A stretch of 64,000 nt of DNA from Mangrovibacterium lignilyticum (GCF_010882175.1 NZ_WKLH01000001.1:885464-949463), one strand, 5' to 3'. Numbered from the stretch's first letter, positions 8,415 to 18,219 are shown. The notes: generated by a model from the sequence alone, not told the origin. Translations and numbers: made by a program.

Positions 8415-8436
8415 TCAATATAAGCGATCATAAGAA

Positions 8437-9522
8437 ATGACAGAGGCAAAAAAAGTCAGTTTGGTTTTAGAAGACGGAACCCGTTTCGAGGGTAAATCTT
8501 TCGGATACGACAAGTCGATTGCTGGCGAGGTAGTTTTTTACACCGCCATGACAGGTTATCCGGAAAGTTTAACAGATCCTTCATATACGGGACAGATCTT
8601 GGTTTCGACCTTCCCTCTAATTGGGAATTATGGGGTACCTTCTGATCAAAAAAAGGATGAAATCCACAAATTTTACGAATCCGACAAAGTGCACATTAGC
8701 GGTTTGATTATCTCCGACTACTCGGCAGAATACAGCCACTGGAATGCGATTAAAAGTTTGGGCGACTGGTTGAAAGAATCGAAAGTACCTGGACTATATG
8801 GAATCGACACACGCGCACTAACAAAAATCCTGCGGGTGAAAGGATCCATGTTGGGTAAAATTGAATTCGAGGATGAGCCAATTGAATTGTATGACCCAAA
8901 TGCTGAAAACCTGGTAGCTGTTGCCAGCACCGACAAAAAAGAAGTTTACGGGAATGGCGAGCACAAAGTAGTGCTGGTTGATTGTGGTGTAAAAAACAAC
9001 ATCATCCGCTGCTTGCTAAACCGAAATTCAACCGTTATTCGAGTTCCTTGGGACTACGACTTCACAACGGACGAATTCGATGGTGTATTCTTATCAAACG
9101 GACCCGGCGACCCCGCCATGTGCGATAAAACTGTTGCCAACATCGAAAAAGCTATCCAACTCGAAAAACCAATCATGGGAATTTGTTTGGGTAACCAATT
9201 GCTTGCCCGTGCTGCCGGAGCTGAAACGTATAAGTTAAAGTTCGGACACCGTAGCCATAACCAACCGGTTCTTCTTGCCGGAACTGATCGCTGTTTTATT
9301 ACCTCTCAAAACCACGGCTATGCCGTTGCTCCGGAATCCCTGCCTGCTGACTGGGAACCGATGTTCATCAATGTAAACGACGAAACCAATGAGGGTATTC
9401 GTCACAAGACCAAGCCCTTCTTCTCTACACAATTCCACCCCGAAGCCTGCAGTGGCCCGGTTGATACGGAATATTTGTTTGACGAATTCATTGAAAACAT
9501 TGTAAAATTCAAAAAAGGCTAA
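8437..9522 (+). CDS. carA: Carbamoyl-phosphate synthase, small (glutamine amidotransferase) subunit
   Basis: Hydrolyses glutamine and channels ammonia to CarB for carbamoyl phosphate, shared by arginine and pyrimidine synthesis. The N-terminal CarA domain (about 1-150, with FYTAMTGYPESLTDPSYTGQI) is followed by a class I GATase with nucleophile Cys250 in GICLGNQLLARAAG and the FHPEA His334/Glu336 of the triad. The 361-residue length is normal. It is divergent from argR and 48 bp ahead of carB. Confidence 0.97.
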   Translation: MTEAKKVSLVLEDGTRFEGKSFGYDKSIAGEVVFYTAMTGYPESLTDPSYTGQILVSTFPLIGNYGVPSDQKKDEIHKFYESDKVHISGLIISDYSAEYSHWNAIKSLGDWLKESKVPGLYGIDTRALTKILRVKGSMLGKIEFEDEPIELYDPNAENLVAVASTDKKEVYGNGEHKVVLVDCGVKNNIIRCLLNRNSTVIRVPWDYDFTTDEFDGVFLSNGPGDPAMCDKTVANIEKAIQLEKPIMGICLGNQLLARAAGAETYKLKFGHRSHNQPVLLAGTDRCFITSQNHGYAVAPESLPADWEPMFINVNDETNEGIRHKTKPFFSTQFHPEACSGPVDTEYLFDEFIENIVKFKKG

Positions 9523-9570
9523 CAAATCATTCCTGAACAAGGAAAAGAAAGGAGCAAAACACTAAAAATT

Positions 9571-12500
9571 ATGGTACGTTTAAATAAAAGTATTAAAAAA
9601 GCAATTGTTCTGGGTTCGGGTGCACTGAAAATCGGTGAGGCCGGCGAGTTCGACTACTCCGGATCACAAGCCCTGAAAGCCTTAAAAGAAGAAGGCGTTG
9701 AAACGATTCTGATCAACCCGAATATTGCAACCATTCAAACATCGGAAGAGATTGCCGATAAAATCTACTTTCTTCCGGTAACAGCTCATTTTGTAGAGCA
9801 GGTTATCAAAAAAGAAAACCCTGACGGGATTCTGTTGGCTTTTGGTGGTCAAACAGCACTTAACTGTGGTGTTGACTTATTCAGACAAGGAATTCTGGAA
9901 AAATACAATATCCAGGTTGTTGGTACACCCGTGCAAAGTATCATCAACACAGAAGACCGCGAGATATTTGCGGGCATTTTAGGTGAGATTGATGTACTAA
10001 CACCACGCAGTGTAGCTTGTACCAACATGGCTGAAGCCAAAGCTGCAGCTGAAAAACTTGGTTTCCCAATCATCGTTCGCGCCGCTTACACCCTTGGTGG
10101 ACTCGGTAGTGGATTCTGCGCCAACGATGAAGAACTGGACAAACTGGTTTCAAGTGCCTTCTCGTACTCACCTCAGGTGTTGGTTGAAGAATCACTAAAA
10201 GGATGGAAAGAGGTTGAATACGAAGTTGTTCGCGACAAATACGACAACTGTATCACCGTTTGTAACATGGAAAACTTCGACCCACTGGGTATCCACACCG
10301 GCGAGTCGATTGTAGTTGCTCCTTCGCAAACACTTTCCAACTCCGAATATCACAAGCTGCGCCAAATTTCCATCAAGATCATCCGTCGTATCGGTATCGT
10401 TGGAGAATGTAACGTACAGTTCGCACTCGATCCACATTCGGAAGATTACCGGGTTATTGAGGTCAACGCACGTCTTTCTCGTTCTTCAGCTTTGGCATCA
10501 AAAGCAACCGGTTATCCATTGGCTTTCGTAGCTGCCAAATTAGGCTTGGGTTACGGTCTCCACGAGCTGAAAAACTCGGTGACCAAAGTAACGACAGCTT
10601 GTTTCGAGCCAGCTCTGGACTACGTTGTTTGTAAAATACCTCGTTGGGATTTGAATAAATTCAGCGGCGTATCGAAAAACCTCGGAAGTTCTATGAAATC
10701 GGTGGGTGAGATCATGTCAATCGGCCGAAGCTTCGAAGAAGCGATCCAAAAAGGGATCCGGATGGTTGGACTGGGGATGCACGGTTTTGTTGGAAACAAA
10801 GAGGAAATCACCATCGAACAAATCGATGAAGAACTTTCGAACCCAACCGACCGTCGTATTTTTGCCATTGCTGCAGCATTCGCCAAAGGATATTCCATTG
10901 AACAGATTCACGAAAAGACAAGAATCGACCACTGGTTCCTCCAGAAACTGCACAACATTCATGTATTGAAAGATGCACTGAGCGAAAAATCGAAACTGGA
11001 AAACGTGAGCGACGAATTGTTGCTTGATGTTAAAAAAGCCGGTTTCTCAGACTTCCAGATTGCTCGCTTGGTTATGGATTCAAGCAATAAAGAGATCCAC
11101 GAAGCACTCATTGATGTTCGCAACTATCGTAAAGCAAAAAATATCGTCCCGGTTGTTAAGCAGATTGATACCCTTGCCGGTGAATATCCTGCTCAAACCA
11201 ACTACCTCTACCTGACTTATAATGGTACTGAGAATGATGTTGAGTTTCCAAAAGATCAAAAATCAGTCATTGTTCTTGGCTCCGGTGCATACCGTATTGG
11301 TAGCTCGGTTGAATTTGACTGGTGTTCGGTGAATGCCATCAACACGATTCGCAAAGAAGGTTACCGCGCTGTCATGATCAATTATAACCCGGAAACAGTA
11401 AGTACCGACTACGATACCTGCGACCGACTGTACTTTGACGAGCTGACTTTCGAGCGTGTCATGGACATCTACGAAATGGAGAACCCCAAAGGGGTGATTG
11501 TTTCAGTGGGTGGACAGATACCGAACAACCTGGCCATGAAACTGCACAAGCAGGAAGTTAAAATCATGGGGACCTCGGCTATTAAAATTGACAATGCCGA
11601 AGACCGTAAAAAGTTCAGTGCATTACTTGACGAGATCGGCGTTGACCAACCACGCTGGAACGAATTAACCAGTTACGACGACATCTACAAATTTGTCGAG
11701 GTAGTCGGGTTCCCGGTATTGATTCGTCCTTCATACGTATTATCAGGTGCAGCGATGAATGTTGTGTCGAACCACGACCAACTGGATCACTTCCTGCAAA
11801 TGGCTGCCGATGTTTCGAAAGAACATCCGGTTGTTGTTACCGAGTTCATCGAAATGGCCAAAGAGGTTGAAGTAGATGCTGTGGCCGATAAAGGTGAAAT
11901 TGTTGCTTACGCAATTTCAGAACACGTTGAATTTGCCGGTGTTCACTCCGGTGATGCGACCATCGTATTCCCTCCGCAAAAATTGTATGTCGAAACCATT
12001 CGCCGAATTAAAAAGATCTCGCGTGAAATTGCGAAAGCACTGGAGATTTCCGGTCCTTTCAACATGCAGTTCCTGGCAAAAGACAACGATATTAAAGTAA
12101 TTGAATGTAACTTAAGGGCTTCACGGAGCTTCCCTTTTGTGTCGAAAGTAATGAAGATCAACATGATTGAAATTGCGACACAAGTTATGCTCGGCGCTCC
12201 ATATACCAAACCGGACAAATCATTGTTCGAACTGGATTATGTAGGCGTAAAAGCACCGCAGTTCTCATTCGCCCGTTTGCTGAATGCTGACCCGGTACTG
12301 GGAGTCGACATGTCTTCAACAGGTGAAGTAGCTTGTATTGGAGAGAATTTCTACGAAGCAATTCTGAAGTCAATGCTTTCTGTTGGTTACAAGTTCCCCG
12401 AGAAAAACATCCTGATCTCTTCCGGACAGGCTCGTTCAAAACTCGAATTATTGAACAGTGCGAAACTTCTTCAGGAACGCGGATTCAACATTTTCGCGAC

Positions 12501-12810
12501 TGAAGGAACCCATCGTTTCCTTCGTGAAAACCAAGTAGAATCAACCATGCTGCACTGGCCCGACGAAGAAGACGAAAAGCCAAACACCATGGATTATCTG
12601 CGCGATAAGAAAATTGACCTGGTGGTTAATATCCCGAAAAATTACTCGAAACGTGAGCTTAGCAACGGATATAAAATCCGTCGTACTTCAATCGACTATA
12701 ATATCCCGTTGATTACGAATGCCCGTGTCGCAAGTGCCTTCATTTATGCTGTATGCAAATACAAATTGGAAGACATTGTTATTAAACACTGGGACGAGTA
12801 CAAAGCATAA
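9571..12810 (+). CDS. carB: Carbamoyl-phosphate synthase, large subunit
   Basis: Makes carbamoyl phosphate from bicarbonate, ammonia and two ATP. At 1079 residues it shows the duplicated carboxy-phosphate and carbamoyl-phosphate ATP-grasp halves: IVLGSGALKIGEAGEFDYSG near residue 13 and VIVLGSGAYRIGSSVEFDW near 565 are the paired preATP-grasp motifs, with RAAYTLGGLGSG and RPSYVLSGAAM as the two ATP loops. The C-terminal part (about 940-1079) is the MGS-like allosteric domain. It is followed by a strong terminator. Confidence 0.97.
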   Translation: MVRLNKSIKKAIVLGSGALKIGEAGEFDYSGSQALKALKEEGVETILINPNIATIQTSEEIADKIYFLPVTAHFVEQVIKKENPDGILLAFGGQTALNCGVDLFRQGILEKYNIQVVGTPVQSIINTEDREIFAGILGEIDVLTPRSVACTNMAEAKAAAEKLGFPIIVRAAYTLGGLGSGFCANDEELDKLVSSAFSYSPQVLVEESLKGWKEVEYEVVRDKYDNCITVCNMENFDPLGIHTGESIVVAPSQTLSNSEYHKLRQISIKIIRRIGIVGECNVQFALDPHSEDYRVIEVNARLSRSSALASKATGYPLAFVAAKLGLGYGLHELKNSVTKVTTACFEPALDYVVCKIPRWDLNKFSGVSKNLGSSMKSVGEIMSIGRSFEEAIQKGIRMVGLGMHGFVGNKEEITIEQIDEELSNPTDRRIFAIAAAFAKGYSIEQIHEKTRIDHWFLQKLHNIHVLKDALSEKSKLENVSDELLLDVKKAGFSDFQIARLVMDSSNKEIHEALIDVRNYRKAKNIVPVVKQIDTLAGEYPAQTNYLYLTYNGTENDVEFPKDQKSVIVLGSGAYRIGSSVEFDWCSVNAINTIRKEGYRAVMINYNPETVSTDYDTCDRLYFDELTFERVMDIYEMENPKGVIVSVGGQIPNNLAMKLHKQEVKIMGTSAIKIDNAEDRKKFSALLDEIGVDQPRWNELTSYDDIYKFVEVVGFPVLIRPSYVLSGAAMNVVSNHDQLDHFLQMAADVSKEHPVVVTEFIEMAKEVEVDAVADKGEIVAYAISEHVEFAGVHSGDATIVFPPQKLYVETIRRIKKISREIAKALEISGPFNMQFLAKDNDIKVIECNLRASRSFPFVSKVMKINMIEIATQVMLGAPYTKPDKSLFELDYVGVKAPQFSFARLLNADPVLGVDMSSTGEVACIGENFYEAILKSMLSVGYKFPEKNILISSGQARSKLELLNSAKLLQERGFNIFATEGTHRFLRENQVESTMLHWPDEEDEKPNTMDYLRDKKIDLVVNIPKNYSKRELSNGYKIRRTSIDYNIPLITNARVASAFIYAVCKYKLEDIVIKHWDEYKA

Positions 12811-12828
12811 TTTCCAAAACAACAATAA

Positions 12829-12863
12829 CGAAAAAATCCCGCTCAAAAGGCGGGATTTTTTCG
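12829..12863. terminator. Bidirectional terminator between carB and aqpZ
   Basis: A 14-bp perfect stem (12829-12842 with 12850-12863; core ATCCCGC/GCGGGAT) with a 7-nt loop, and A/T tracts built into both arms so that it ends in T's on either strand. It separates the convergent carB and aqpZ genes. Confidence 0.85.
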
Positions 12864-12878
12864 TTTATTATCTACTCA

Positions 12879-13565
12879 CTATTCTTTTACCGGCGCAAGG
12901 TATTTATAAACCAAGCCTGCTATAATTGCCCCGATAATCGGTGCCAGCCAAAACAACCATAGCTGCCCTATTGCCCAATCACCTACAAACAGTGCCTGAC
13001 TTGTACTTCGTGCCGGATTAACAGAAGTATTTGTCACCGGAATTGAAATCAGGTGAATTAAAGTCAAAGACAAACCAATGGCAATACCTGCAAATCCGGC
13101 TGGCGCTTTCGGGTGAGTAGCCCCCAAAATGACAATCAAAAACATGAAAGTCATCACGACCTCGCAAACAAAGGCTGAAAGCATACTATATCCTCCAGGG
13201 GAATGTTCGCCGTATCCATTCGCTGCGAAGCCACCCAGCTCGAAGCCCGGCTTTCCGCTTGCAATGGCATACAAGACAGCAGCGGCAGCAATTCCGCCAA
13301 GCACCTGCGCAATAATGTATGGAATCAAGTCCTTCCCTTCAAAACGCCCACCGATCCAAAGACCAACAGACACCGCGGGATTCAAATGACACCCCGAAAT
13401 ATGACCAATGGCATAAACCATGGTTAAAACAGTCAACCCGAAAGCAAGGGCAACACCTGCAAAACCAATCCCTAATCCGGGAAAAGCTGCAGCTAAAACG
13501 GCGCTCCCGCAACCGCCCAAAACCAACCAAAAAGTTCCTAGAAACTCGGCTACAAGTTTTTTCAT
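12879..13565 (-). CDS. aqpZ: Aquaporin (AqpZ-type)
   Basis: Inner-membrane water channel with six transmembrane helices and two half-helices. The two NPA boxes are [13 protein letters not shown] (about 61-73) and [16 protein letters not shown] (about 178-193). Arg after the second NPA is the selectivity-filter arginine, as in orthodox water channels rather than glycerol facilitators. The length of 228 residues matches AqpZ. It is a single gene convergent with carB, with 252 bp to the next gene. Confidence 0.93.
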   Translation of the reverse strand: MKKLVAEFLGTFWLVLGGCGSAVLAAAFPGLGIGFAGVALAFGLTVLTMVYAIGHISGCHLNPAVSVGLWIGGRFEGKDLIPYIIAQVLGGIAAAAVLYAIASGKPGFELGGFAANGYGEHSPGGYSMLSAFVCEVVMTFMFLIVILGATHPKAPAGFAGIAIGLSLTLIHLISIPVTNTSVNPARSTSQALFVGDWAIGQLWLFWLAPIIGAIIAGLVYKYLAPVKE

Positions 13566-13817
13566 ACGTTGATAATTTATTTAATGTGGATTAAATGAGT
13601 TGTATCATTCTGTGTATAATGAGGTTCAATTGATGGTATTCAAATTACGACATCTGTATGACATATAAAAGATCTTGTATCAATAACAGTAAATTAATTC
13701 AATACTAAATAAATCCGAAAAACAGCCTGAGAGGTTCGCTTATCGAAAGAAGAAAGAATTTTCTATCGGCAGAATTTGTAATTTGGCCCTTGATTTCAAC
13801 CTCAAAAAAATTGCCCT

Positions 13818-14387
13818 ATGAAGCGGATTATTACCTATTTTATGCAAGGAGTGGTTTTTGTTGCACCTTTAGCCATCACCGTTTATATTATCTTTTTAAT
13901 CTTCGATTTCATTGATGGTCTGCTTCGCGACGTACTCGAATCGTGGTTAGGCCATATTGTCCCCGGACTTGGGCTGCTGGTTATCGTAGTACTACTCACC
14001 CTTCTTGGCTTATTGGGTGAATATGTGGTTTTCAACCCATTTAGACGAATTTGGGAACGGCTGCTAGGCCGTGCTCCGCTGTTAAAAGTAATTTACACCT
14101 CTTTGGTTGATCTCTTTTCCGCTTTTGTTGGCAAGGAAAAGAAATTCAATTCACCGGTTTTGGTATGTATTAACAAAGAAAACCAACTTTGGAAAATTGG
14201 GTTCCTCACCCAAAAGAACATGGATGAATTGGAACTGCCGGGAATGGTCGCTGTTTATTTTCCGCATTCCTATGCCTTCTCCGGCGAATTGTTTATGGTT
14301 GAAACGTCTGCTGTCAAAAAATTGGATATGCCTCCGGCCGAAGCCATGAAATTTGTTGTTTCCGGAGGAGTAACACGCGTCAACTAA
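13818..14387 (+). CDS. DUF502 family membrane protein
   Basis: The 189-residue protein has two N-terminal transmembrane helices (about 8-30 and 50-75), then a soluble domain with NPFRRIWERLLGRAPLLKVIYTSLVDLFSAF, the typical DUF502 (COG2928) sequence. Function is unknown across the family. It stands alone between aqpZ and the ABC transporter. A short CGACA/TGTCG hairpin follows the stop. Confidence 0.85.
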   Translation: MKRIITYFMQGVVFVAPLAITVYIIFLIFDFIDGLLRDVLESWLGHIVPGLGLLVIVVLLTLLGLLGEYVVFNPFRRIWERLLGRAPLLKVIYTSLVDLFSAFVGKEKKFNSPVLVCINKENQLWKIGFLTQKNMDELELPGMVAVYFPHSYAFSGELFMVETSAVKKLDMPPAEAMKFVVSGGVTRVN

Positions 14388-14484
14388 TCAACGACAAAAA
14401 ACTGTCGATTATACGGCCATTCTTGCTTCATCCGATTTTTTCGATCATTTACCGATAAGTGTCGATAGAGCCGTCCATATTTCT

Positions 14485-14492
14485 TAAATTTG
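14485..14492 (+). promoter_or_regulatory. -7 element for the ABC transporter operon (TAAATTTG)
   Basis: TAAATTTG matches TAnnTTTG, with a predicted start near 14499 and about 50 nt of leader. The leader contains a small TGTTGC/GCAACA inverted repeat. Confidence 0.5.
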
Positions 14493-14547
14493 TTGCTAAT
14501 CATAAGAAATTGTGTTTTTCGCAACAACTTAAACCAAAATCACAACT

Positions 14548-15474
14548 ATGGAATTGTTTAACGCAACTGAAGTTGTAAAGGACTATGCCGGACATCGGGC
14601 GCTTGACCACGTGAGCATTTCGGTTGAAGAGCAATCCGTTTTCGGCTTGTTAGGCCCGAACGGAGCCGGCAAAACCACCCTCATCCGGATCATCAACCAA
14701 ATTACGGCACCCGATTCAGGCGAAATATTCTTCATGGGACGTAAAGTCAAGTCAACCGACATTCAGTACATTGGATATTTACCAGAAGAACGCGGACTGT
14801 ACAAAAAGATGAAAGTTGGCGAACAGGCTTTATACCTGGCTCAACTGAAAGGAATGTCAAAAAATGATGCCCTGAAGAATTTAAAAAAATGGTTTGAGAA
14901 ATTTGAAATTCAACCTTGGTGGAACAAGAAAGTTGAAGAGCTTTCTAAAGGGATGGCACAAAAGGTACAATTTATCACCACCGTGATACACGAACCCAAG
15001 CTGCTTATTTTCGATGAGCCTTTCAGCGGATTCGATCCCATCAATGCCAAGTTGCTGAAAAACGAGATCCTCAACCTAAAAGAACAGGGGGCCACCATTA
15101 TCTTTTCAACGCACAACATGGCATCCGTTGAAGAAATCTGTGATCATATCGCACTGATTCATAAGTCAAAAAAAATCCTTGATGGCAACATCTACGACAT
15201 CAAAGAGAATTACAAACTCGGCATCTACGAAATAGAAACGCCCGAACTACATGCGGTCAACAGCCATTTCGCAGGCAATGGGTTTGAAGTCATGGAAGAG
15301 GAAATCCGAGGGAACCGCCAACGGGTTAAATTCCGGAAAAAGGACGGAGAAAGCAATCGCGATGTCTTACAAAAGCTAACAGCCCAAATAGAGATATCTG
15401 CTTTCAGGGAAGTCATTCCGAGCATGAACGACGTTTTCATTCAAGTTGTTGAACACGCAAACCTAACCAAATAA
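14548..15474 (+). CDS. ABC transporter ATP-binding protein (NatA-like)
   Basis: ATPase subunit of an ABC-2 type exporter. Walker A is LLGPNGAGKTTLIRI (about 33-47), the signature region is ELSKGMAQKVQF (about 131-142, a variant of LSGGQ), and Walker B is LLIFDEPFSGFDP (about 152-164), followed by the H-loop STHNM. The last 100 residues form a C-terminal extension with an unknown role. It sits 3 bp upstream of its permease. By similarity in layout it resembles NatAB sodium exporters, but the substrate cannot be told from sequence. Confidence 0.92.
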   Translation: MELFNATEVVKDYAGHRALDHVSISVEEQSVFGLLGPNGAGKTTLIRIINQITAPDSGEIFFMGRKVKSTDIQYIGYLPEERGLYKKMKVGEQALYLAQLKGMSKNDALKNLKKWFEKFEIQPWWNKKVEELSKGMAQKVQFITTVIHEPKLLIFDEPFSGFDPINAKLLKNEILNLKEQGATIIFSTHNMASVEEICDHIALIHKSKKILDGNIYDIKENYKLGIYEIETPELHAVNSHFAGNGFEVMEEEIRGNRQRVKFRKKDGESNRDVLQKLTAQIEISAFREVIPSMNDVFIQVVEHANLTK

Positions 15475-15477
15475 ACC

Positions 15478-16824
15478 ATGAACAAAGCACTTTTAATCCT
15501 CAAGCGAGAATACCTCACCCGTGTCCGCAAAAAGTCATTCATCATCATGACGCTTTTGGTTCCTTTTCTGTTCGGAGCTTTTACCATTTTACCGGCTTGG
15601 CTGGCCATGCAAGATGACCATGAAGAACGGACAATTGCGGTTTACGACGGGACCGGCATCTTTCTTGGTCGTCTCGAAAATACGGAATACACGAAGTTCC
15701 ATTTTGTTCCTAAAGAAGAGTACCTCAAAATCCGGGAAGATCTTAAACAAAGCCCATTCTACGCTTTGCTGTTTATTCCGCCCAACATATTAAGTTCTAA
15801 TCGGGCACAGATTTTTTCGGATAAACAAGTAACAATAGATATCAAATCATTAGTCGATGACAAGCTGGAGCAGATTCTGGAAAATGACAAGAAACAAAAT
15901 GTGATTGCTGAATCAGGAATTCCGGATCTGGAAGAAAAGCTGGCTGCGACGAGAACAAACATCCAACTCGAAACAATTAAAATCGGTGAGCAAGGCGAAT
16001 CAGTCAAGAGCTCTACCGAAATTGCAATGGCCGTTGGTTACGCTTGTGGCTTCATTATCTATATGTTTGTCTTTATATATGGCACGATGGTCATGCGCGG
16101 TGTCATGGAAGAAAAGACAAGCCGCATTGTTGAAGTTATTATCTCCTCGGTAAAACCGATGCAGCTCATGTTCGGCAAAATAGTTGGCATTGGGCTGGTC
16201 GGCCTCACACAATTGTTTTTTTGGTTGATCATAGGCGGAGCAATAATAACCGGGGTTCAAACTTTTGCCGGAGGAGACCCGGCACAAGCGATGGAACAAA
16301 CCCAAAACCTAATGAACACCCAAGGGGTAGCTTCGGCTCCAGCTATTCAAGCGCAGCAACAAAATATGGCCCTCGAAATTATAGATATGATCGGCAACCT
16401 GAATCTGACGCTGATCCTTTCATCATTTATTTTTTATTTCCTGGCTGGGTTCTTAATGTATTCGTCTTTAATGGGCGCTATCGGATCAGCTGTCGATCAT
16501 GATGAAGAAGCGCAGCAACTAATGCTGCCGGTAACCTTACCACTAATTTTCTCCATTATTATTCTCTTTCCTGTGGTCAAAAATCCGGAAGGTGCACTCG
16601 CCTTTTGGGCATCTATGATTCCACTAACATCGCCGGTAATCATGATGGTCCGTGTTCCATTCGGTGTTCCCACCTGGGAACTTCTATTATCTATGGCAAC
16701 CCTAATTGCCTCAATAGCAGGAACAATATGGATTGCAGGCAAAATTTACCGCACCGGAATATTGATGTATGGCAAGAAAGTTAACCTTAAAGAAATTGTT
16801 AAATGGCTTCGATATCGAAATTAA
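15478..16824 (+). CDS. ABC-2 type permease (NatB-like)
   Basis: The membrane partner of the preceding ATPase. One N-terminal transmembrane helix (about 20-42) is followed by a large extracytoplasmic domain (about 45-175) and then five more helices between about 180 and 430, the layout of NatB/YhaP permeases. GVMEEKTSRIVEVIISSVKPMQLMFGKIVGIGLVGLTQ is the conserved ABC-2 helix region. Length is 448 residues. Substrate is unknown. Confidence 0.9.
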   Translation: MNKALLILKREYLTRVRKKSFIIMTLLVPFLFGAFTILPAWLAMQDDHEERTIAVYDGTGIFLGRLENTEYTKFHFVPKEEYLKIREDLKQSPFYALLFIPPNILSSNRAQIFSDKQVTIDIKSLVDDKLEQILENDKKQNVIAESGIPDLEEKLAATRTNIQLETIKIGEQGESVKSSTEIAMAVGYACGFIIYMFVFIYGTMVMRGVMEEKTSRIVEVIISSVKPMQLMFGKIVGIGLVGLTQLFFWLIIGGAIITGVQTFAGGDPAQAMEQTQNLMNTQGVASAPAIQAQQQNMALEIIDMIGNLNLTLILSSFIFYFLAGFLMYSSLMGAIGSAVDHDEEAQQLMLPVTLPLIFSIIILFPVVKNPEGALAFWASMIPLTSPVIMMVRVPFGVPTWELLLSMATLIASIAGTIWIAGKIYRTGILMYGKKVNLKEIVKWLRYRN

Positions 16825-16887
16825 TTTCGTCAAAAGGTGACTAATCTCAGATTTTTTATTTATAATTGTTCCAGATAAGAAAACGAC

Positions 16888-16968
16888 ATGAATCAAAACT
16901 TCTTCTATATGTGCATGTGTTGTTGTATGAAAATGCAAAACGGGGAAGGTATGTGTCAACATCAGTAA
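16888..16968 (+). CDS. Cys-rich leader peptide of cysK (26 aa)
   Basis: A short frame with ATG and TAA whose peptide begins MNQNFFYMCMCCCMKM and ends in MCQHQ; 5 of 26 residues are Cys (three in tandem, codons 16918-16926) and 6 are Met. It sits directly before a strong terminator and cysK, as expected of a classical attenuation leader that measures charged tRNA-Cys. The final codons GGG-GAA-GGT provide the strand that can pair with the terminator arm. Too short for normal gene finding; coding is supported by this arrangement, not by homology. Confidence 0.75.
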   Translation: MNQNFFYMCMCCCMKMQNGEGMCQHQ

Positions 16969-17003
16969 GATTATATTTTCATAATATATTTTGAGCCTTC
17001 CCT
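16942..17003 (+). promoter_or_regulatory. Antiterminator pairing of the cysK leader
   Basis: GGGAAGG (16943-16949, inside the leader peptide frame) is perfectly complementary to CCTTCCC (16996-17002), extended by a G-U at each end to nine pairs. The second strand is also the 5' arm of the terminator, so the two structures exclude each other. A ribosome stalled on the Cys codons leaves 16943-16949 free to pair; a ribosome at the stop codon covers it. Confidence 0.65.
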
Positions 17004-17023
17004 TTCCGGAAGGCTTTTTTTTT
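16994..17023 (+). terminator. Attenuator terminator before cysK
   Basis: AGCCTTCC (16994-17001) pairs with GGAAGGCT (17008-17015) around a 6-nt loop, followed by nine T's (17015-17023). It lies 33 bp before the cysK ATG, so it would end transcription before the gene. Confidence 0.85.
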
Positions 17024-17056
17024 GTAATTTTTTAAAACCCTATAAAATTAAAACAC

Positions 17057-17968
17057 ATGAAATTTAACAACATTCTTGAAACAATTGGCAACTCGCCACT
17101 TATTCGTTTGAATCATCTGTTCCCTGCAGATTACGAAGTTTACGTGAAACTGGAAAAAACCAATCCGGGCGGTAGTATCAAAGACCGCATTGCACTGGAA
17201 ATGGTTGAAACAGCGGAACAACAAGGTATTCTGAAGCCCGACACCTTATTAGTCGAGCCAACTTCCGGAAACACTGGTATCGGATTAGCTCTGGTAGCTG
17301 CAGTGAAAGGCTACAAATTGATTTTGGTTATGCCTGAATCAATGTCAATTGAACGCCGCCGTATTTTAACGGCCTACGGAGCCGAACTGGTTCTTACGCC
17401 GAAAGAAAAAGGGATGAAGGGAGCTATTTCAAAGGCAGAAGAAATCGCAGCCGAGCACCCAAATTCATGGATACCTTCACAGTTTGACAATGAAGCAAAC
17501 ATTAACGCTCACCGCAAAAATACCGCTGAAGAAATTTTGGCTGACTTGCCGGAAGGTTTCGATTATCTGATTACCGGCGTTGGTACAGGCGGACACATTT
17601 CAGGTGTGAGCGAAGTGGTAAAAGCGAAATTCACGAATGTTAAAACATTTGCAGTTGAGCCGGAATTATCTCCTGTTATCAGCGGAGGAGCTCCCGGTCC
17701 TCATCCAATCCAGGGAATCGGTGCCGGATTTATTCCTAAAAACCTATTGACCGATCAATTGGACGGCACCATCCAGGTTTCAAAAGAAGAGGCATTTGAA
17801 TACGCCAAACGTGCAGCCAAGGAAGAAGGCTTATTCGTAGGTATTTCATCCGGTGCATCTTTGGCTGCTGTTGCCAAGAAAATCCAGGAGCTTCCAAAAG
17901 GATCACGCATTGTAACTTTCAGTTACGATACCGGAGAACGCTACTTGTCAATTGACGGATTGTTTTAA
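17057..17968 (+). CDS. cysK: Cysteine synthase A (O-acetylserine sulfhydrylase)
   Basis: PLP enzyme making L-cysteine from O-acetylserine and sulfide. [16 protein letters not shown] holds the PLP lysine at residue 42, [10 protein letters not shown] (about 69-78) is the substrate loop, and [10 protein letters not shown] (about 174-183) binds the cofactor phosphate. The C-terminal [15 protein letters not shown] favours CysK over CysM. Length is 303 residues. It appears to be a single-gene transcript, preceded by the Cys leader attenuator and followed by its own terminator. Confidence 0.95.
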   Translation: MKFNNILETIGNSPLIRLNHLFPADYEVYVKLEKTNPGGSIKDRIALEMVETAEQQGILKPDTLLVEPTSGNTGIGLALVAAVKGYKLILVMPESMSIERRRILTAYGAELVLTPKEKGMKGAISKAEEIAAEHPNSWIPSQFDNEANINAHRKNTAEEILADLPEGFDYLITGVGTGGHISGVSEVVKAKFTNVKTFAVEPELSPVISGGAPGPHPIQGIGAGFIPKNLLTDQLDGTIQVSKEEAFEYAKRAAKEEGLFVGISSGASLAAVAKKIQELPKGSRIVTFSYDTGERYLSIDGLF

Positions 17969-18021
17969 ACGACGAATAGTCATTCTTTCTATATTTCGAA
18001 CAAATGGGAAATACGCCATGC

Positions 18022-18050
18022 AAGACCAGCTCAAAAGAGCTGGTCTTTTT
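18022..18050 (+). terminator. cysK terminator
   Basis: An 11-bp perfect stem, AAGACCAGCTC (18022-18032) with GAGCTGGTCTT (18037-18047), loop AAAA, followed by T's. Confidence 0.85.
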
Positions 18051-18219
18051 GCTTGCTACACACGATAACAAACCCGAAAACACTCTTCACCTTACATTCT
18101 TCTAAGTCTTAATAAACTAAACAAATTAGTCAAACAGCCTCATTCATCACGACTAATTCCGAAACCAGATAAAATCAACCATTCCATTTTCTATCTTTAC
18201 TTTTTTAATACAAAACAGG

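Noticed and set aside
8221-8418. 65-residue minus-strand frame between argR and carA
   Set aside because: It overlaps both promoters, the carA leader and its terminator, has no homology I recognise, and would run against the leader transcript.
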